Source of the DNA: Skermanella stibiiresistens SB22
GTDB taxonomy: Bacteria; Pseudomonadota; Alphaproteobacteria; Azospirillales; Azospirillaceae
Assembly (NCBI RefSeq): GCF_000576635.1
Contig: NZ_AVFL01000009.1
Location: 186,001 to 250,000 of the forward strand
Reading direction: 5' to 3'
DNA length: 64,000 nucleotides
The notes beneath the pieces are model-generated. The model was given only the letters and a program-made list of their open reading frames with translations. It had not been told where the DNA came from and ran no database searches. This document shows, piece by piece, positions 9,144 through 18,186 of the stretch (within the stretch, counting starts at the first letter, position 1; every line of letters begins with the position of its first letter). The position numbers and the translations under genes were made by a program.

Positions 9144-12100
9144 TCAGCGGAAGTTGCGGCCGTCGGGGAAGACCTTCGCGACCTCGTTTCTCCTTTGATC
9201 CGGTTTCTCCCGCTGGCTTGGCTTCTCGCGCTGGTCGGGGACCGGGCGCTTGACCTCGTCGGCGCGCGCCATGCCGCCGGCCATGGCACGGGGCTGGAAG
9301 AAGTCCGGCTCGGCGGTCAGCTCGCGCAGGCGCGGGCTCTGGTCGGTCAGGTGATCGGCCAGCAGGTGGACGACGCCGTCATGGCGCTCGACCCGGCCGG
9401 TGGCGGAGATCATGCGGGCGGTCAGGATGACCTTGCGGAACCGCTCGAACACGGGCGGGACGACGATCAGGTTGGCCACACCATGCTCGTCCTCCAGCGT
9501 GATGAAGACGACCCCGGCGGCGCTGCCGGGCCGCTGGCGCACCAGCACGAGGCCGGCGACGGTCAGCCGCGTGTTGTGCCGGACCTCGTCGAGGCGGGTG
9601 CTGGGCGAGACCCCGGCCCGCTCCAGCCCCGGCCGCAGCAGGCTGAGCGGATGACACTTCAACGACAGCGACAGGCTGGCGTAGTCCTCCACCACATGCT
9701 CGCCGAGCGCCATGTCGGGGAGCGTGACCGCCGACTCCGGCAGGGCGGGCCCCTCGATCCGGGCTAACAACGGCAAGGGCTCCGGCCCCAGCGCCTGGAC
9801 GACCCAGAGCGCCGCCCGGCGGTCGAGGCCCAGCGAACGCCACGCGTCGGCCTGGGCCAGCAGTTCCAGGGCGGACGACGACAACCGGGCGCGGCGGCGG
9901 ACATCGTGCGGATCCTGGAACGGCGCCGCCGACCGCGCCGCCACCAGCGCCGCCGCGTCGGCCCGCCGGAAACCCTTGATCTGGCGAAGGCCCAGGCGGA
10001 GCGCGCGATATCCGGAACCGGTGGGGTCGCGAGTGGGTTCCAGCCCGCAGTCCCAGTCGGAGTGCCCGACATCCGGCCCCAGCACGGTGACGCCATGGTC
10101 GCGGGCGTCGCGCACGATCTGGGCCGGGGCGTAGAAGCCCATGGGCTGGCTGTTCAGCAGGGCGCAGGCGAAGACGTCGGGATGGTGGCACTTCATCCAG
10201 GCCGAGACGTAGACCAGCAGCGCGAAGCTGGCGGCGTGGCTCTCTGGGAAGCCATAGGTGCCGAAGCCCTCGATCTGGCGGAAGCAGCTTTCGGCGAAAT
10301 CCCGGTCGTAGCCCCGCTCGACCATGCCGCCGATCATCTTGTCCTCGAAGGTGTGGATGATGCCGGACTTGCGGAAGGTCGCCATGGCGCGGCGCAGCTG
10401 GTCCGCCTCCGACGGGGTGAACCCGGCGGCGACGATGGCGATCCGCATCGCCTGCTCCTGGAACAACGGCACGCCCAGGGTCTTCTCCAATACCTGGCGC
10501 AACTCGTCCCGCTGGTAGTCGACCTTCTCCTTGCCCTGGCGGCGGCGCAGGTAGGGGTGGACCATGTCGCCCTGGATCGGACCGGGACGGACGATCGCGA
10601 CCTCGATCACCAGATCGTAGAAGGTGTTCGGGCGGAGGCGCGGCAGCATCGACATCTGGGCCCGGCTCTCGACCTGGAAGACACCCAGGCTGTCGGCCCG
10701 GCACAGCATCTCGTAGACCTTGGCGTCCTCGGCCGGGACGGAGGCCAGGGTATGATCGACGCCGTGGTGGTCGCGCAGCAGGTCGAAGCCCTTCCGCAGG
10801 CAGGTCAGCATGCCGAGCGCCAGCACGTCGACCTTGAGGATGCCGAGCGCGTCGATGTCGTCCTTGTCCCACTCGATCGTCGTGCGGTCGGGCATGGCGG
10901 CGTTGACGATGGGGCACAGTTCCGACAACGGCCCCCGCGTGATGATGAAACCGCCGACATGCTGGCTCAGGTGGCGGGGAAAGTTGATCAATTCGCCGGC
11001 GAGGTCCAGCACCATGCGGAGCGTCGTGTCGGTCGGGTCCAAGCCGTGCTCGCGCGCCCGATCCTCGTCGATGCCGTCCCTGCCCCAGCCCCAGATCGAC
11101 CCGGCGAGCCTGGCCACCGTGTCCTCCGACAAGCCCAGCGCCTTGCCGACCTCGCGGATGGCGCCGCGCGCCCGATAGCGGCTGACGGTTGCGGCGATGC
11201 CGGCGCGGTCGCGCCCGTATTTGGCGTAGATGTACTGGATGACCTCCTCGCGCCGCTCGTGCTCGAAATCCACGTCGATGTCGGGCGGCTCGTTGCGGGC
11301 GGCGGAGACGAACCGCTCGAACAGCAGGTCGGAGCGCGCCGGGTCCACGGCGGTGATGCCCAGGCAATAGCACACCGCCGAGTTGGCCGCCGAGCCGCGG
11401 CCTTGGCACAGGATGCCGCGTGAGCGGGCGAAGCGGACGATGTCGTGGACGGTCAGGAAATAGGGCGCGTAGCCAAGCTGGTCGATCAGCGGCAGCTCAT
11501 GGTCAATCGCCGCCTGGACCTTGGCCGGGACGCCGTCGGGATACCGCTCGGCGGCGCCCAGCGCCGTGAGGTGGGCCAGTTCCGCCTGGGTGGTCCTGCC
11601 GGCGGTGGTGATCTCGTCGGGATATTCATAGCGCAGTTCGTCCAGCGAGAAGACGCAGGCCTCGGCGATCTCGACCGTGCGGGCGACGGCGTCGGGGTGG
11701 CGGCGGAACAGCCGGGCCATCTCCTCCGGCGCCTTCAGGTGGCGCTCGGCGTTGGCGGCCAGCAGATAGCCGGCCTCATGGATGGTGCGATGCTCGCGGA
11801 TGCAGGTCAGGACATCCTGGAGCACGCGGCGGTGCGGCGCGTGGTAGTGGACATCGTTGGTGGCGACCAGCGGCACCCGGACTTCGGCGGACAGGGCCTC
11901 CAGCCGGACCAGCCGGCGGGCGTCGTCACCCCGGTAGAGGTGGCTGGCCGCCAGATACAGGCGCTTTCGGAACAGCGCGCGGTACTCCCCGAGGGCCTTG
12001 GTGAAACCGGCGTCGGGATGGTCGGGGGCGAGCGCCACCAGGATCTGGCCCTCGGCATGGTCGCGGAGATCGGCGACGGTCAGGTGGCACTGGCCCTTGG

Positions 12101-12407
12101 GAGCCCGCAGCCGCCCGACTGTCAGCAGCCGCGACAGCCTGCCATAGGCGGCGCGGTCGGTCGGCAGGCAGAGCAGGCTTGGCCCGTCGGTCAGGTCGAG
12201 CCTGCACCCGACCACCAGCCGGATGCCGGCATCCTTGGCGGCGAGATGGGCGCGGACCACGCCGGCCAGACTGTTGCGGTCGGTCACCGCGATGGCGGAA
12301 TGACCGAGCGCCGCGGCGGTCAGCGCCAGTTCCTCGGCGTGGGAGGCGCCGCGCAGGAAACTGAAATTGGTCGAGACCTGAAGCTCGGCGTAGCCGGGAT
12401 TCCTCAT
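9144..12407 (-). CDS. dnaE2: error-prone DNA polymerase DnaE2 (ImuC)
   Basis: 1087 residues, the usual DnaE2 length. It starts with the PHP domain (AELQVSTNFSFLRGASHAEE). The polymerase III alpha core follows, with PDIDVDFEHERREEV and the QGRGSAANSAVCYCLG signature, then a C-terminal OB-fold (LTVAGLVLVRQRPGSAAGVVF). It performs translesion synthesis in damage-induced mutagenesis together with ImuB, through which it reaches the sliding clamp. The ATG lies 13 bases after the imuB stop with no strong ribosome site, so translation is probably coupled. The last residues are an Arg/Gln/Lys-rich tail with REKPSQREKP repeats, probably disordered. Regulation is by the LexA box upstream of imuB. Confidence 0.96.
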   Translation of the reverse strand: MRNPGYAELQVSTNFSFLRGASHAEELALTAAALGHSAIAVTDRNSLAGVVRAHLAAKDAGIRLVVGCRLDLTDGPSLLCLPTDRAAYGRLSRLLTVGRLRAPKGQCHLTVADLRDHAEGQILVALAPDHPDAGFTKALGEYRALFRKRLYLAASHLYRGDDARRLVRLEALSAEVRVPLVATNDVHYHAPHRRVLQDVLTCIREHRTIHEAGYLLAANAERHLKAPEEMARLFRRHPDAVARTVEIAEACVFSLDELRYEYPDEITTAGRTTQAELAHLTALGAAERYPDGVPAKVQAAIDHELPLIDQLGYAPYFLTVHDIVRFARSRGILCQGRGSAANSAVCYCLGITAVDPARSDLLFERFVSAARNEPPDIDVDFEHERREEVIQYIYAKYGRDRAGIAATVSRYRARGAIREVGKALGLSEDTVARLAGSIWGWGRDGIDEDRAREHGLDPTDTTLRMVLDLAGELINFPRHLSQHVGGFIITRGPLSELCPIVNAAMPDRTTIEWDKDDIDALGILKVDVLALGMLTCLRKGFDLLRDHHGVDHTLASVPAEDAKVYEMLCRADSLGVFQVESRAQMSMLPRLRPNTFYDLVIEVAIVRPGPIQGDMVHPYLRRRQGKEKVDYQRDELRQVLEKTLGVPLFQEQAMRIAIVAAGFTPSEADQLRRAMATFRKSGIIHTFEDKMIGGMVERGYDRDFAESCFRQIEGFGTYGFPESHAASFALLVYVSAWMKCHHPDVFACALLNSQPMGFYAPAQIVRDARDHGVTVLGPDVGHSDWDCGLEPTRDPTGSGYRALRLGLRQIKGFRRADAAALVAARSAAPFQDPHDVRRRARLSSSALELLAQADAWRSLGLDRRAALWVVQALGPEPLPLLARIEGPALPESAVTLPDMALGEHVVEDYASLSLSLKCHPLSLLRPGLERAGVSPSTRLDEVRHNTRLTVAGLVLVRQRPGSAAGVVFITLEDEHGVANLIVVPPVFERFRKVILTARMISATGRVERHDGVVHLLADHLTDQSPRLRELTAEPDFFQPRAMAGGMARADEVKRPVPDQREKPSQREKPDQRRNEVAKVFPDGRNFR

Positions 12408-12420
12408 GGCCGGAAGCTCT

Positions 12421-13950
12421 TCATGGAAAAACGCCGTGCAGGTACCAGCGCGCCGTGCGCCCCGGCTGGTAGAGCCCGGCGCGGTAGACCCAGAACCGCT
12501 GGCCTTCGGTGTCCTCGACCCGGTAGTAGTCGCGCAGCTCGTTCAGCTCGCGCCACCATTCAGGCTCCAGCCGCTCCGGTCCCTCGGCGTGGACGACCTT
12601 GTGGGCGACGCCGCGCCAGCGGAAGGACAGGGGCGGATCGTCCGGCACCGGGGCGATCACGTCGATTGGTTCCGGCCGGGCCAGCAGCCGGAGCGGGCGG
12701 GTGCGATCGGCTGGCCAGATGGCGGCCGCCGTCGAGGGTGGGGAGGTCGGCGGCGAGAGCGCCGGCACGGCCTCCACGGCGTTTTCCGGCCACCAGCTCT
12801 CGCGCGGCAGCAGGCGCTGGACGCGGATGAGGCCGAAGCGGTTGCCCAGCCGGTCGACCAACTCACCCTCCTCATGGGTACCCGCGAGCGTCGGCGCGGC
12901 GTCGCCGACGGGCATCTCGACCTGGGACGCGGCGAGCGGTTCGGCGGTGGCGGAGAGGATCATGATCTCGACGCCGGGGCCGGGCTCCACCCGGTCCAGC
13001 TTGCCGGCGAACAAACGGGCGAGATGTCCGGCCGCGCGGACCGGCCGGCTGGTGCCGACGATGGAGCGCTCGACCCGGCCATCGACCCGGAAGAACCGCA
13101 GTTCGAGCCGGCGCGCTCCCCTGCCCGCCCGTTCCAGTCCGGCGCACAGCTCGTCCAGCAGGTGGAGCGTCGCGGTGGTCAGGTTCTCCGGCGTCGAGAT
13201 CGGTTCGGCGAAGGCGGCGCGGGCGACGTGGGGCGTGACCGGCCGGCGCGGCGAGATCGGCTCCGGCGCGACACCCAGGGCGAGGTCGAGCATCCTGGTG
13301 ACGATCACGCCGAACCGTGTGGTGATCCCGGCGCGCGGCATGCCATAGAGATCGCCGACCCGCCGCATGCCGAGCCGGCGCAGCCCAGCCGCCGTGTCGG
13401 GCGGCAGCCGTAGCGCCTCGACAGGCAGCCCCGCCAAGGCTTGGCGCCCCTGTCCGGGAGGTACCGCGACGATGGGGTCGCGCACATGGCGCGCCATGCC
13501 CCAGGCGGCGCCCGCCGTGTCGGCCACCGCCGCCTTGGCCTGATAGCCGAACGCCTTCAGCCGGGCGACGATGTCGTCGAGCAGCGCCGCCTCGCCACCG
13601 AACAGATGGCCGCAGCCAGTCACGTCCAGGAACAGGCCATCGGGCGCGTCCAGCCCGACCCAGGGGGTGTAGCGCCCGCACCAGTCGGCCAGTCCATCCA
13701 GCGCCAGCGCGTCGGCCGCGAAATCGGCGTCGATGGGGGTGACGGAGGGCTCCAGCGCGCGGGCGTCGGCCAGAGTCGCGCCGGGTTGGACGCCAGCCGA
13801 TTCGGCCACCGCGTTGACCGCGACGACGATCATCCGCCCCCGGTCCCCCAGGATCGTGACGAGCGGCACCTCCCGCAAAGCCGGCTTGCGCCGGGCCAGC
13901 CGATCGACCGCCAGCCTGGAAAGCCACAAGGAGAGAACCCGCCGCGCCAT
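12421..13950 (-). CDS. imuB: ImuB, catalytically inactive Y-family polymerase
   Basis: 509 residues beginning MARRVLSLWLSRLAVDRLAR. The Y-family framework is present, but where active enzymes have DxD and SIDE acidic motifs this protein has LSLWLSRLAVD and PDGLFLDVTG, so metal-binding acids are missing. That is the known hallmark of ImuB, an adaptor that recruits DnaE2 to the sliding clamp. It is the first gene of a two-gene operon with dnaE2. A LexA box lies 48-62 bases upstream. The usual partner imuA is absent here: upstream are only about 145 bases before a VOC gene. Confidence 0.93.
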   Translation of the reverse strand: MARRVLSLWLSRLAVDRLARRKPALREVPLVTILGDRGRMIVVAVNAVAESAGVQPGATLADARALEPSVTPIDADFAADALALDGLADWCGRYTPWVGLDAPDGLFLDVTGCGHLFGGEAALLDDIVARLKAFGYQAKAAVADTAGAAWGMARHVRDPIVAVPPGQGRQALAGLPVEALRLPPDTAAGLRRLGMRRVGDLYGMPRAGITTRFGVIVTRMLDLALGVAPEPISPRRPVTPHVARAAFAEPISTPENLTTATLHLLDELCAGLERAGRGARRLELRFFRVDGRVERSIVGTSRPVRAAGHLARLFAGKLDRVEPGPGVEIMILSATAEPLAASQVEMPVGDAAPTLAGTHEEGELVDRLGNRFGLIRVQRLLPRESWWPENAVEAVPALSPPTSPPSTAAAIWPADRTRPLRLLARPEPIDVIAPVPDDPPLSFRWRGVAHKVVHAEGPERLEPEWWRELNELRDYYRVEDTEGQRFWVYRAGLYQPGRTARWYLHGVFP

Positions 13951-13997
13951 CGATACCCCACCTCCATATCCTCCCGTCCGTCCCTCCCGTTTGAGGT

Positions 13998-14012
13998 GAA
14001 CAAATCAAGAAC
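13998..14012. promoter_or_regulatory. LexA (SOS) box for imuB-dnaE2
   Basis: GAAC-N7-GAAC (GAAC AAATCAA GAAC), which on the minus strand is GTTC-N7-GTTC, the known direct-repeat LexA operator of Alphaproteobacteria. It lies 48-62 bases upstream of the imuB start in the only intergenic space before the operon, as expected for a damage-inducible promoter. Confidence 0.85.
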
Positions 14013-14048
14013 ACACGAGGCGAACGGGAAGGTCAAGGCAGTCGGTGG

Positions 14049-14072
14049 AAAAACTTCCCCTTCAGGAGGGGG
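14049..14072 (-). terminator. probable terminator after the VOC gene
   Basis: Minus-strand reading: CCCCT-TCC... short GC stem (5 bp, CCCCT/AGGGG, 5-base loop) followed within three bases by TTTTT, 24 bases past the VOC stop. It would insulate the SOS promoter from VOC transcription. The stem is short, hence moderate confidence. Confidence 0.5.
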
Positions 14073-14095
14073 TAGTCTGGTCAGGGATCAGGGGT

Positions 14096-14503
14096 TCAGG
14101 GTCGGATGGTGGGTTCCGGATCGTGATGGCAGACGCAGATCTTGTTGCCATCCGGATCACGGAAATAGGCCCCGTAATAGTTGGGATGGTACCGGGGCCG
14201 CAAGCCCGGCGGTCCCTCGTCCCGTCCACCGTTGGCGAGAGCGAAGGCGTGGGCGCGGTCGACGGCTTCCCGGCTGGGTGCCAGGAGGGCCACCATGGTG
14301 CCGTTGCCGGGTGCGGCGTCCCGGCCATCGAACGGCGTCCCGATCAGGAAGAGCGGCCTTCCGCCATCCTTCGGCATCCATCCCGCCCAGCCATTCTCCG
14401 GCTCGCGGAACTTCAGCGGGTAGCCAAGCTCGGCCATGATCCCGCAGTGGAAAGTGAAAGCCCGATCGAAGTCGGTGATCCCGATGTGGACGTGGGAGAA
14501 CAT
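14096..14503 (-). CDS. VOC-family (glyoxalase/bleomycin-resistance fold) protein
   Basis: 135 residues from the ATG at 14503, which has GAGGGG immediately upstream; an in-frame extension to 14644 lacks a ribosome site. The VOC pattern is clear: MFSHVHIGITDFDRAFTFH at the start, a central GWAGWMPKDGGRPLFLIGTP strand and the C-terminal YFRDPDGNKICVCHH metal-ligand region. Members are small metal-dependent dioxygenases, isomerases or resistance proteins; the substrate is not predictable. Monocistronic. Confidence 0.85.
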   Translation of the reverse strand: MFSHVHIGITDFDRAFTFHCGIMAELGYPLKFREPENGWAGWMPKDGGRPLFLIGTPFDGRDAAPGNGTMVALLAPSREAVDRAHAFALANGGRDEGPPGLRPRYHPNYYGAYFRDPDGNKICVCHHDPEPTIRP

Positions 14504-14751
14504 TGGGCCCCTCAAAACAACCGTGATAGAAGCTTGCTCATGGCCGCGCCATTTCCAAGTCCACATCCACCTTCCCACGTCACCACGCTGATCAATCATC
14601 AGATCATTGATGAATTCACATGAATTAGTTTGCACGGTAAACAAAAATCTTAGGTAGACAACATTATTTATATAGGAAAATATCCAGATTTACTTTGTTA
14701 ATCGAAATTCACATACAGACGCATAGCCACGTGTGAGATGGAGATCCTGAT

Positions 14752-15627
14752 TTGAGTTGGTTTCTGTTCATCGATGAATCAGGTCAGGATCGTCGTCAAT
14801 CCCCATACGAGGTTCTCGCCGGCATAGCCGTTGAAGACCGTCGACTATGGGCGTTGATAACCGAGCTTAACAACGCTCAACGATTCCACTTCGATCTTCC
14901 ATTATTTCAAGCTTATGGACAGGAAGCCAAAGCACAGAAGCTACTGAAGACCAAAACCTTCAAGCATGCGGCTCAAATGGAAGCCATTCCCATTATCGAA
15001 CGACGGAAGCTCGCCCGAGAGATCTTGGAGGATGGCACAGCCGTGACCAAAGCACGTTTGACCGCTCTCGCTCAAGCGAAGATTGCATATTGTCGCGATG
15101 CTTTGGATATATGTAAGAACTTCAAGTGCGTGGCATTCGCCAGCATCGTCTCCAACAATCTCCCCAGACAACCAGTCTCCTACCTACGCAAGGACTATGC
15201 ATTCTTGTTCGAGCGATTCTACCAGTTCCTAAACGCGGAACAAGGAGATCCCATGGGAACGATCATCTTCGACGAACTGGATAAGAGTCAAAGCCATATA
15301 CTATTGACTCAGATGGAGGAGTATTTCCTAAAGACGAAGAATGGCCGGACACGCTCACGTCTGATCATTCCCCAGCCATTGTTCGTCCACAGCGACTTGA
15401 CCACCATGGTGCAGATGGCTGATATTTTAGCCTACGTCATCAGCTGGGGAGTTCGGTTACGCTTCATGGTCGAACCCAAGCGTGACGAGTTGGATGAAAT
15501 GGCGCGCGGAGCGCTGGCTTTGCGGTATCATAACCAGCGGCCAAGCGGCGACCACGTTTGGGGCTTCAAAGTGATCCGCAGCTTGGAATTGAGCGCGAGG
15601 TTGGTTCCAGCACTGCCAATGGCCTAG
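14752..15627 (+). CDS. DUF3800 protein (RNase H-like fold), AT-rich
   Basis: 291 residues. A TTG start at 14752 is chosen because GGAG lies eight bases upstream and the protein then begins at the conserved first strand. DUF3800 hallmarks are visible: FIDESGQD (Asp8-Glu9-Ser10), IIFDELDKSQ near residue 175 and MVQMADILAY near 225, giving the acidic set of an RNase H-like nuclease fold. DUF3800 genes are frequent on mobile and defence-related DNA, but their activity is not established. Base composition is plainly more AT-rich than both neighbours and it has its own terminator, so this is probably a recently acquired single-gene insertion. Confidence 0.8.
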   Translation: MSWFLFIDESGQDRRQSPYEVLAGIAVEDRRLWALITELNNAQRFHFDLPLFQAYGQEAKAQKLLKTKTFKHAAQMEAIPIIERRKLAREILEDGTAVTKARLTALAQAKIAYCRDALDICKNFKCVAFASIVSNNLPRQPVSYLRKDYAFLFERFYQFLNAEQGDPMGTIIFDELDKSQSHILLTQMEEYFLKTKNGRTRSRLIIPQPLFVHSDLTTMVQMADILAYVISWGVRLRFMVEPKRDELDEMARGALALRYHNQRPSGDHVWGFKVIRSLELSARLVPALPMA

Positions 15628-15647
15628 AATTCAAACGACCCGCAAAT

Positions 15648-15669
15648 AAAAAAGGCAATGTAGCCTTTT
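15648..15669 (+). terminator. terminator of the DUF3800 gene
   Basis: AAAAGGC-aatgta-GCCTTTT hairpin (7-bp stem, 6-base loop) with an A-run before it and a T-run built into the 3' arm, 23 bases after the stop. It may act in both directions. Confidence 0.7.
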
Positions 15670-15751
15670 CAGACCAACAAAGCCTCCACTACCCATATGG
15701 CATGCCGCATGCCGCGCGTCAATGATCTTGAACACCGCGGCTCTCATCGAC

Positions 15752-16366
15752 TCAAGTCGGACTCTTGGGCATCGCCACCTCCGCCACCGGAGTGCTCGAA
15801 CTCGGCGGCGGTTTCACGGCTAGGCGTGCCAGGAATTCCTGGATGTTCGCGCGGATGGCGCCTTCGTTGGCCATGCGGACGCGGTCGTCGGCGGCGAAGG
15901 CTTGGCCGTAGGGGACGGTGTGCTCGGTGGTGACCGTTTCGGCTTGGCTCGGTTCCTCGTTGACGGCGTCGACCAGTTCGTAGCGGACCTTGGCGGTCAC
16001 GGTCATGGCGAGGCCGACCAACGGCTGGCGGATTTCCAGCAGATGGGCGCGGAGGATGTAGCGCGGCGCCTCGCCCTCGGACAGCCAGCCGTAGGTGCGC
16101 AGGCTATCGTTGAGGGCGCCCCGGAAATCCTCGTCGCCAACCTCGGAGGTCCAGAGCGGGTTGGTCTCCCGCCCGCCATCGACGGAGGCGACGGCGATGC
16201 CGCCGATCAGTCCCCCGTCGAACGGTTCGATCGGGGCCGAGAGGTTGGAGACCGCCATGTTGGCGCGCCCGGCCGGTCCCGCGCAGGCCCCGACGGCCAG
16301 AACCATGACGGCCAGGGTCATGATGAGCATCATCAGGCGTGTGGTCCGTCGCATCATGTCACCCAT
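15752..16366 (-). CDS. hypothetical lipoprotein
   Basis: 204 residues with a long hydrophobic signal ending in a lipobox (AVGAC), so lipidated and exported. The mature domain has a GLIGGIAVASVDGG strand, then FRGALNDSLRTYGWL and a repeated beta pattern (YILRAHLLEIRQPLVGLAMTVTAKVRYELVD), resembling the envelope lipoproteins that carry a TolB/LptE-like alpha-beta domain. No enzyme motif. The C-terminal 25 residues are Pro/Ser-rich. It is downstream of the chemoreceptor gene by 113 bases; function unknown. Confidence 0.65.
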   Translation of the reverse strand: MGDMMRRTTRLMMLIMTLAVMVLAVGACAGPAGRANMAVSNLSAPIEPFDGGLIGGIAVASVDGGRETNPLWTSEVGDEDFRGALNDSLRTYGWLSEGEAPRYILRAHLLEIRQPLVGLAMTVTAKVRYELVDAVNEEPSQAETVTTEHTVPYGQAFAADDRVRMANEGAIRANIQEFLARLAVKPPPSSSTPVAEVAMPKSPT

Positions 16367-16479
16367 CGGTTCGTTCGTCGGAGCGAGTGAACCGTTAACA
16401 ACCGGAGACGCGGTTTTGGCCCGTTCCGAAACCTATTTGACCGCGTCGAGCCAAACCATCGCGTCCTCCAAAGCCAAAC

Positions 16480-18132
16480 TCAGCCCGCCCGGATGGTCGC
16501 GATCAGGGATTCCACCTCGCGGCTGAGATGGTCCGACTGGCGCGAAAGGTCGTCGGACGCCGCCAGGACATCGGCGGCGGCGCTGCCGGTTTCACCGGCG
16601 GCCCGCGTGACCTCGCCGATATTGCGGCTGACCTCCGTGGTGCCGTGCGCCGCCTCGTGGACGTTGCGGGAGATTTCCTGGGTGGCGGCGGCTTGCTGTT
16701 CGACCGCGGCGGCGATGGTCGAGGCGATCTCGTCGATGCCGACGATGGTCCGGCCGATGTGGCGGATGGCGCCGACGGCGCCGCCCGTCGCCGACTGGAT
16801 CGAGCCGATCTGGCTGGAAATCTCCTCCGTCGCCTTGGCGGTCTGGGTCGCCAGCAGCTTGACCTCGCTGGCGACCACCGCGAAGCCCTTGCCGGCCTCC
16901 CCGGCGCGCGCAGCCTCGATCGTGGCGTTGAGCGCCAGCAGGTTGGTCTGGCTGGCGATGTCCTGGATCAGCTGCACCACCTCGCCGATCCGGGCCACCG
17001 CCGTCGCCAAGCCCTCCACCGTCTGGTTGGTATGCTCGGCCTCGGCGACGGCGGAGCGCGCCATCCGGGCGCTGTCGGCGACTTGCCGGCCGATCTCGCC
17101 GATCGAGCCGCTCAACTCCTCGGTGGCACTGGCGACGGTCCCGACATTGGCCAGCGCCTGTTCGCTGGCCGATGCCACCTGATTGGCCTGGGAACTGGTC
17201 TGCCCCGCGATCGCGGACAGGTTCCGGGCGCTGCCCTGCATCTGGCGCGCGGCGCTGGCGACCGCGTCGACCACGCCCCTGACGGTGGCGTCGAAGGTTT
17301 CGGCCAGCCGCCGCATCCCCGCGCGCCGGTTCTCCTCCGCCTCCAGTTTCTGGCGCTCGTTGTCGGACTGGAGCCGGAGGCGCTCGCGCGCGTTCTCCCG
17401 AAATGTGGCCAGCGCCCGGGACATGGCGCCGATCTCGTCGTTCCGGGCGTGGATCGGGATCTGGACATCCAGGTGGCCATCCGCGAGATCGGTCATGGCC
17501 GATGTCATGCCATGGACCGGCTTGATCACCATGTGGCGGAGCATCAGCAGGAGCAGCGTCACCACCGCCGCCACGATCACCGCGGCCAAAACCATCTCGT
17601 TGACCAGCGAACTCCGCAAGGACGCGTTGCTCGCCTCGAAACTCCAGGCGACCGTGAAGAAGCCCACGATCTTGTTGTCCTTGCCGAACCGGGTCGGCGC
17701 CATCACGACGAAATGATCGCTGGTGGCGTAGTGGACCACCTCCCCCGTCAGCAAGGTCTCGCGCGCCGCCGCGAAGGCGGCTTCCAAGTCGTAGGGCGGG
17801 CGATCCGCCACCATCTTGGCGGTCAGCCGCTTGCCGGAATCGTCGAACACCGCCAACGCCGCCGCGTCGACTCGCTCGCTGGCGGCGACAATTTCCAGGA
17901 AAGCATCGATGGCGGGAACCTTGCGCCAGCGCACGACCTCCGCCGCGTCGAGCGTCAGCCGCTCCGACAAGGCCAGGGCGCCGTCCTCGACCGCCCGCCG
18001 CAGGTTCCGATGGGCGCTCAGGCTCTGGACGGTGACGAGGAGGGCGACACCGACGACCACCAGGGCCGCGACCGAGAAAGCCAGCCGCCGCCCGATGCTG
18101 GTGGTCGCGACGGTGTTTCTGACGCTACCCAT
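16480..18132 (-). CDS. methyl-accepting chemotaxis protein
   Basis: 550 residues with classical receptor topology: TM1 at about 16-38, a periplasmic sensor region of about 140 residues (single-Cache-like), TM2 about 177-199, HAMP about 200-253, and a cytoplasmic signalling domain (about 290-550) containing the conserved tip [20 protein letters not shown] and [15 protein letters not shown]. It should form receptor arrays with CheA/CheW. It starts 54 bases after the upstream UrtA-like binding-protein gene on the same strand, which suggests one operon and a functional link in chemosensing of that protein's ligand (inference). Confidence 0.93.
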   Translation of the reverse strand: MGSVRNTVATTSIGRRLAFSVAALVVVGVALLVTVQSLSAHRNLRRAVEDGALALSERLTLDAAEVVRWRKVPAIDAFLEIVAASERVDAAALAVFDDSGKRLTAKMVADRPPYDLEAAFAAARETLLTGEVVHYATSDHFVVMAPTRFGKDNKIVGFFTVAWSFEASNASLRSSLVNEMVLAAVIVAAVVTLLLLMLRHMVIKPVHGMTSAMTDLADGHLDVQIPIHARNDEIGAMSRALATFRENARERLRLQSDNERQKLEAEENRRAGMRRLAETFDATVRGVVDAVASAARQMQGSARNLSAIAGQTSSQANQVASASEQALANVGTVASATEELSGSIGEIGRQVADSARMARSAVAEAEHTNQTVEGLATAVARIGEVVQLIQDIASQTNLLALNATIEAARAGEAGKGFAVVASEVKLLATQTAKATEEISSQIGSIQSATGGAVGAIRHIGRTIVGIDEIASTIAAAVEQQAAATQEISRNVHEAAHGTTEVSRNIGEVTRAAGETGSAAADVLAASDDLSRQSDHLSREVESLIATIRAG

Positions 18133-18186
18133 GACAATGAACCCCCGACCTCTGGTACCTCTGGATCACCCGTGGCCGACGGTGCC

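Noticed and set aside
7358-9289. A 643-codon frame antisense to the unknown 574-residue gene
   Set aside because: No ribosome site or recognisable domain; low-complexity Arg/Gln/His-rich translation. The plus-strand frame has a ribosome site and protein-like composition.
12872-14014. A 380-codon minus-strand frame overlapping imuB that could be imuA
   Set aside because: It is a shifted frame of imuB with no RecA-like Walker motif.
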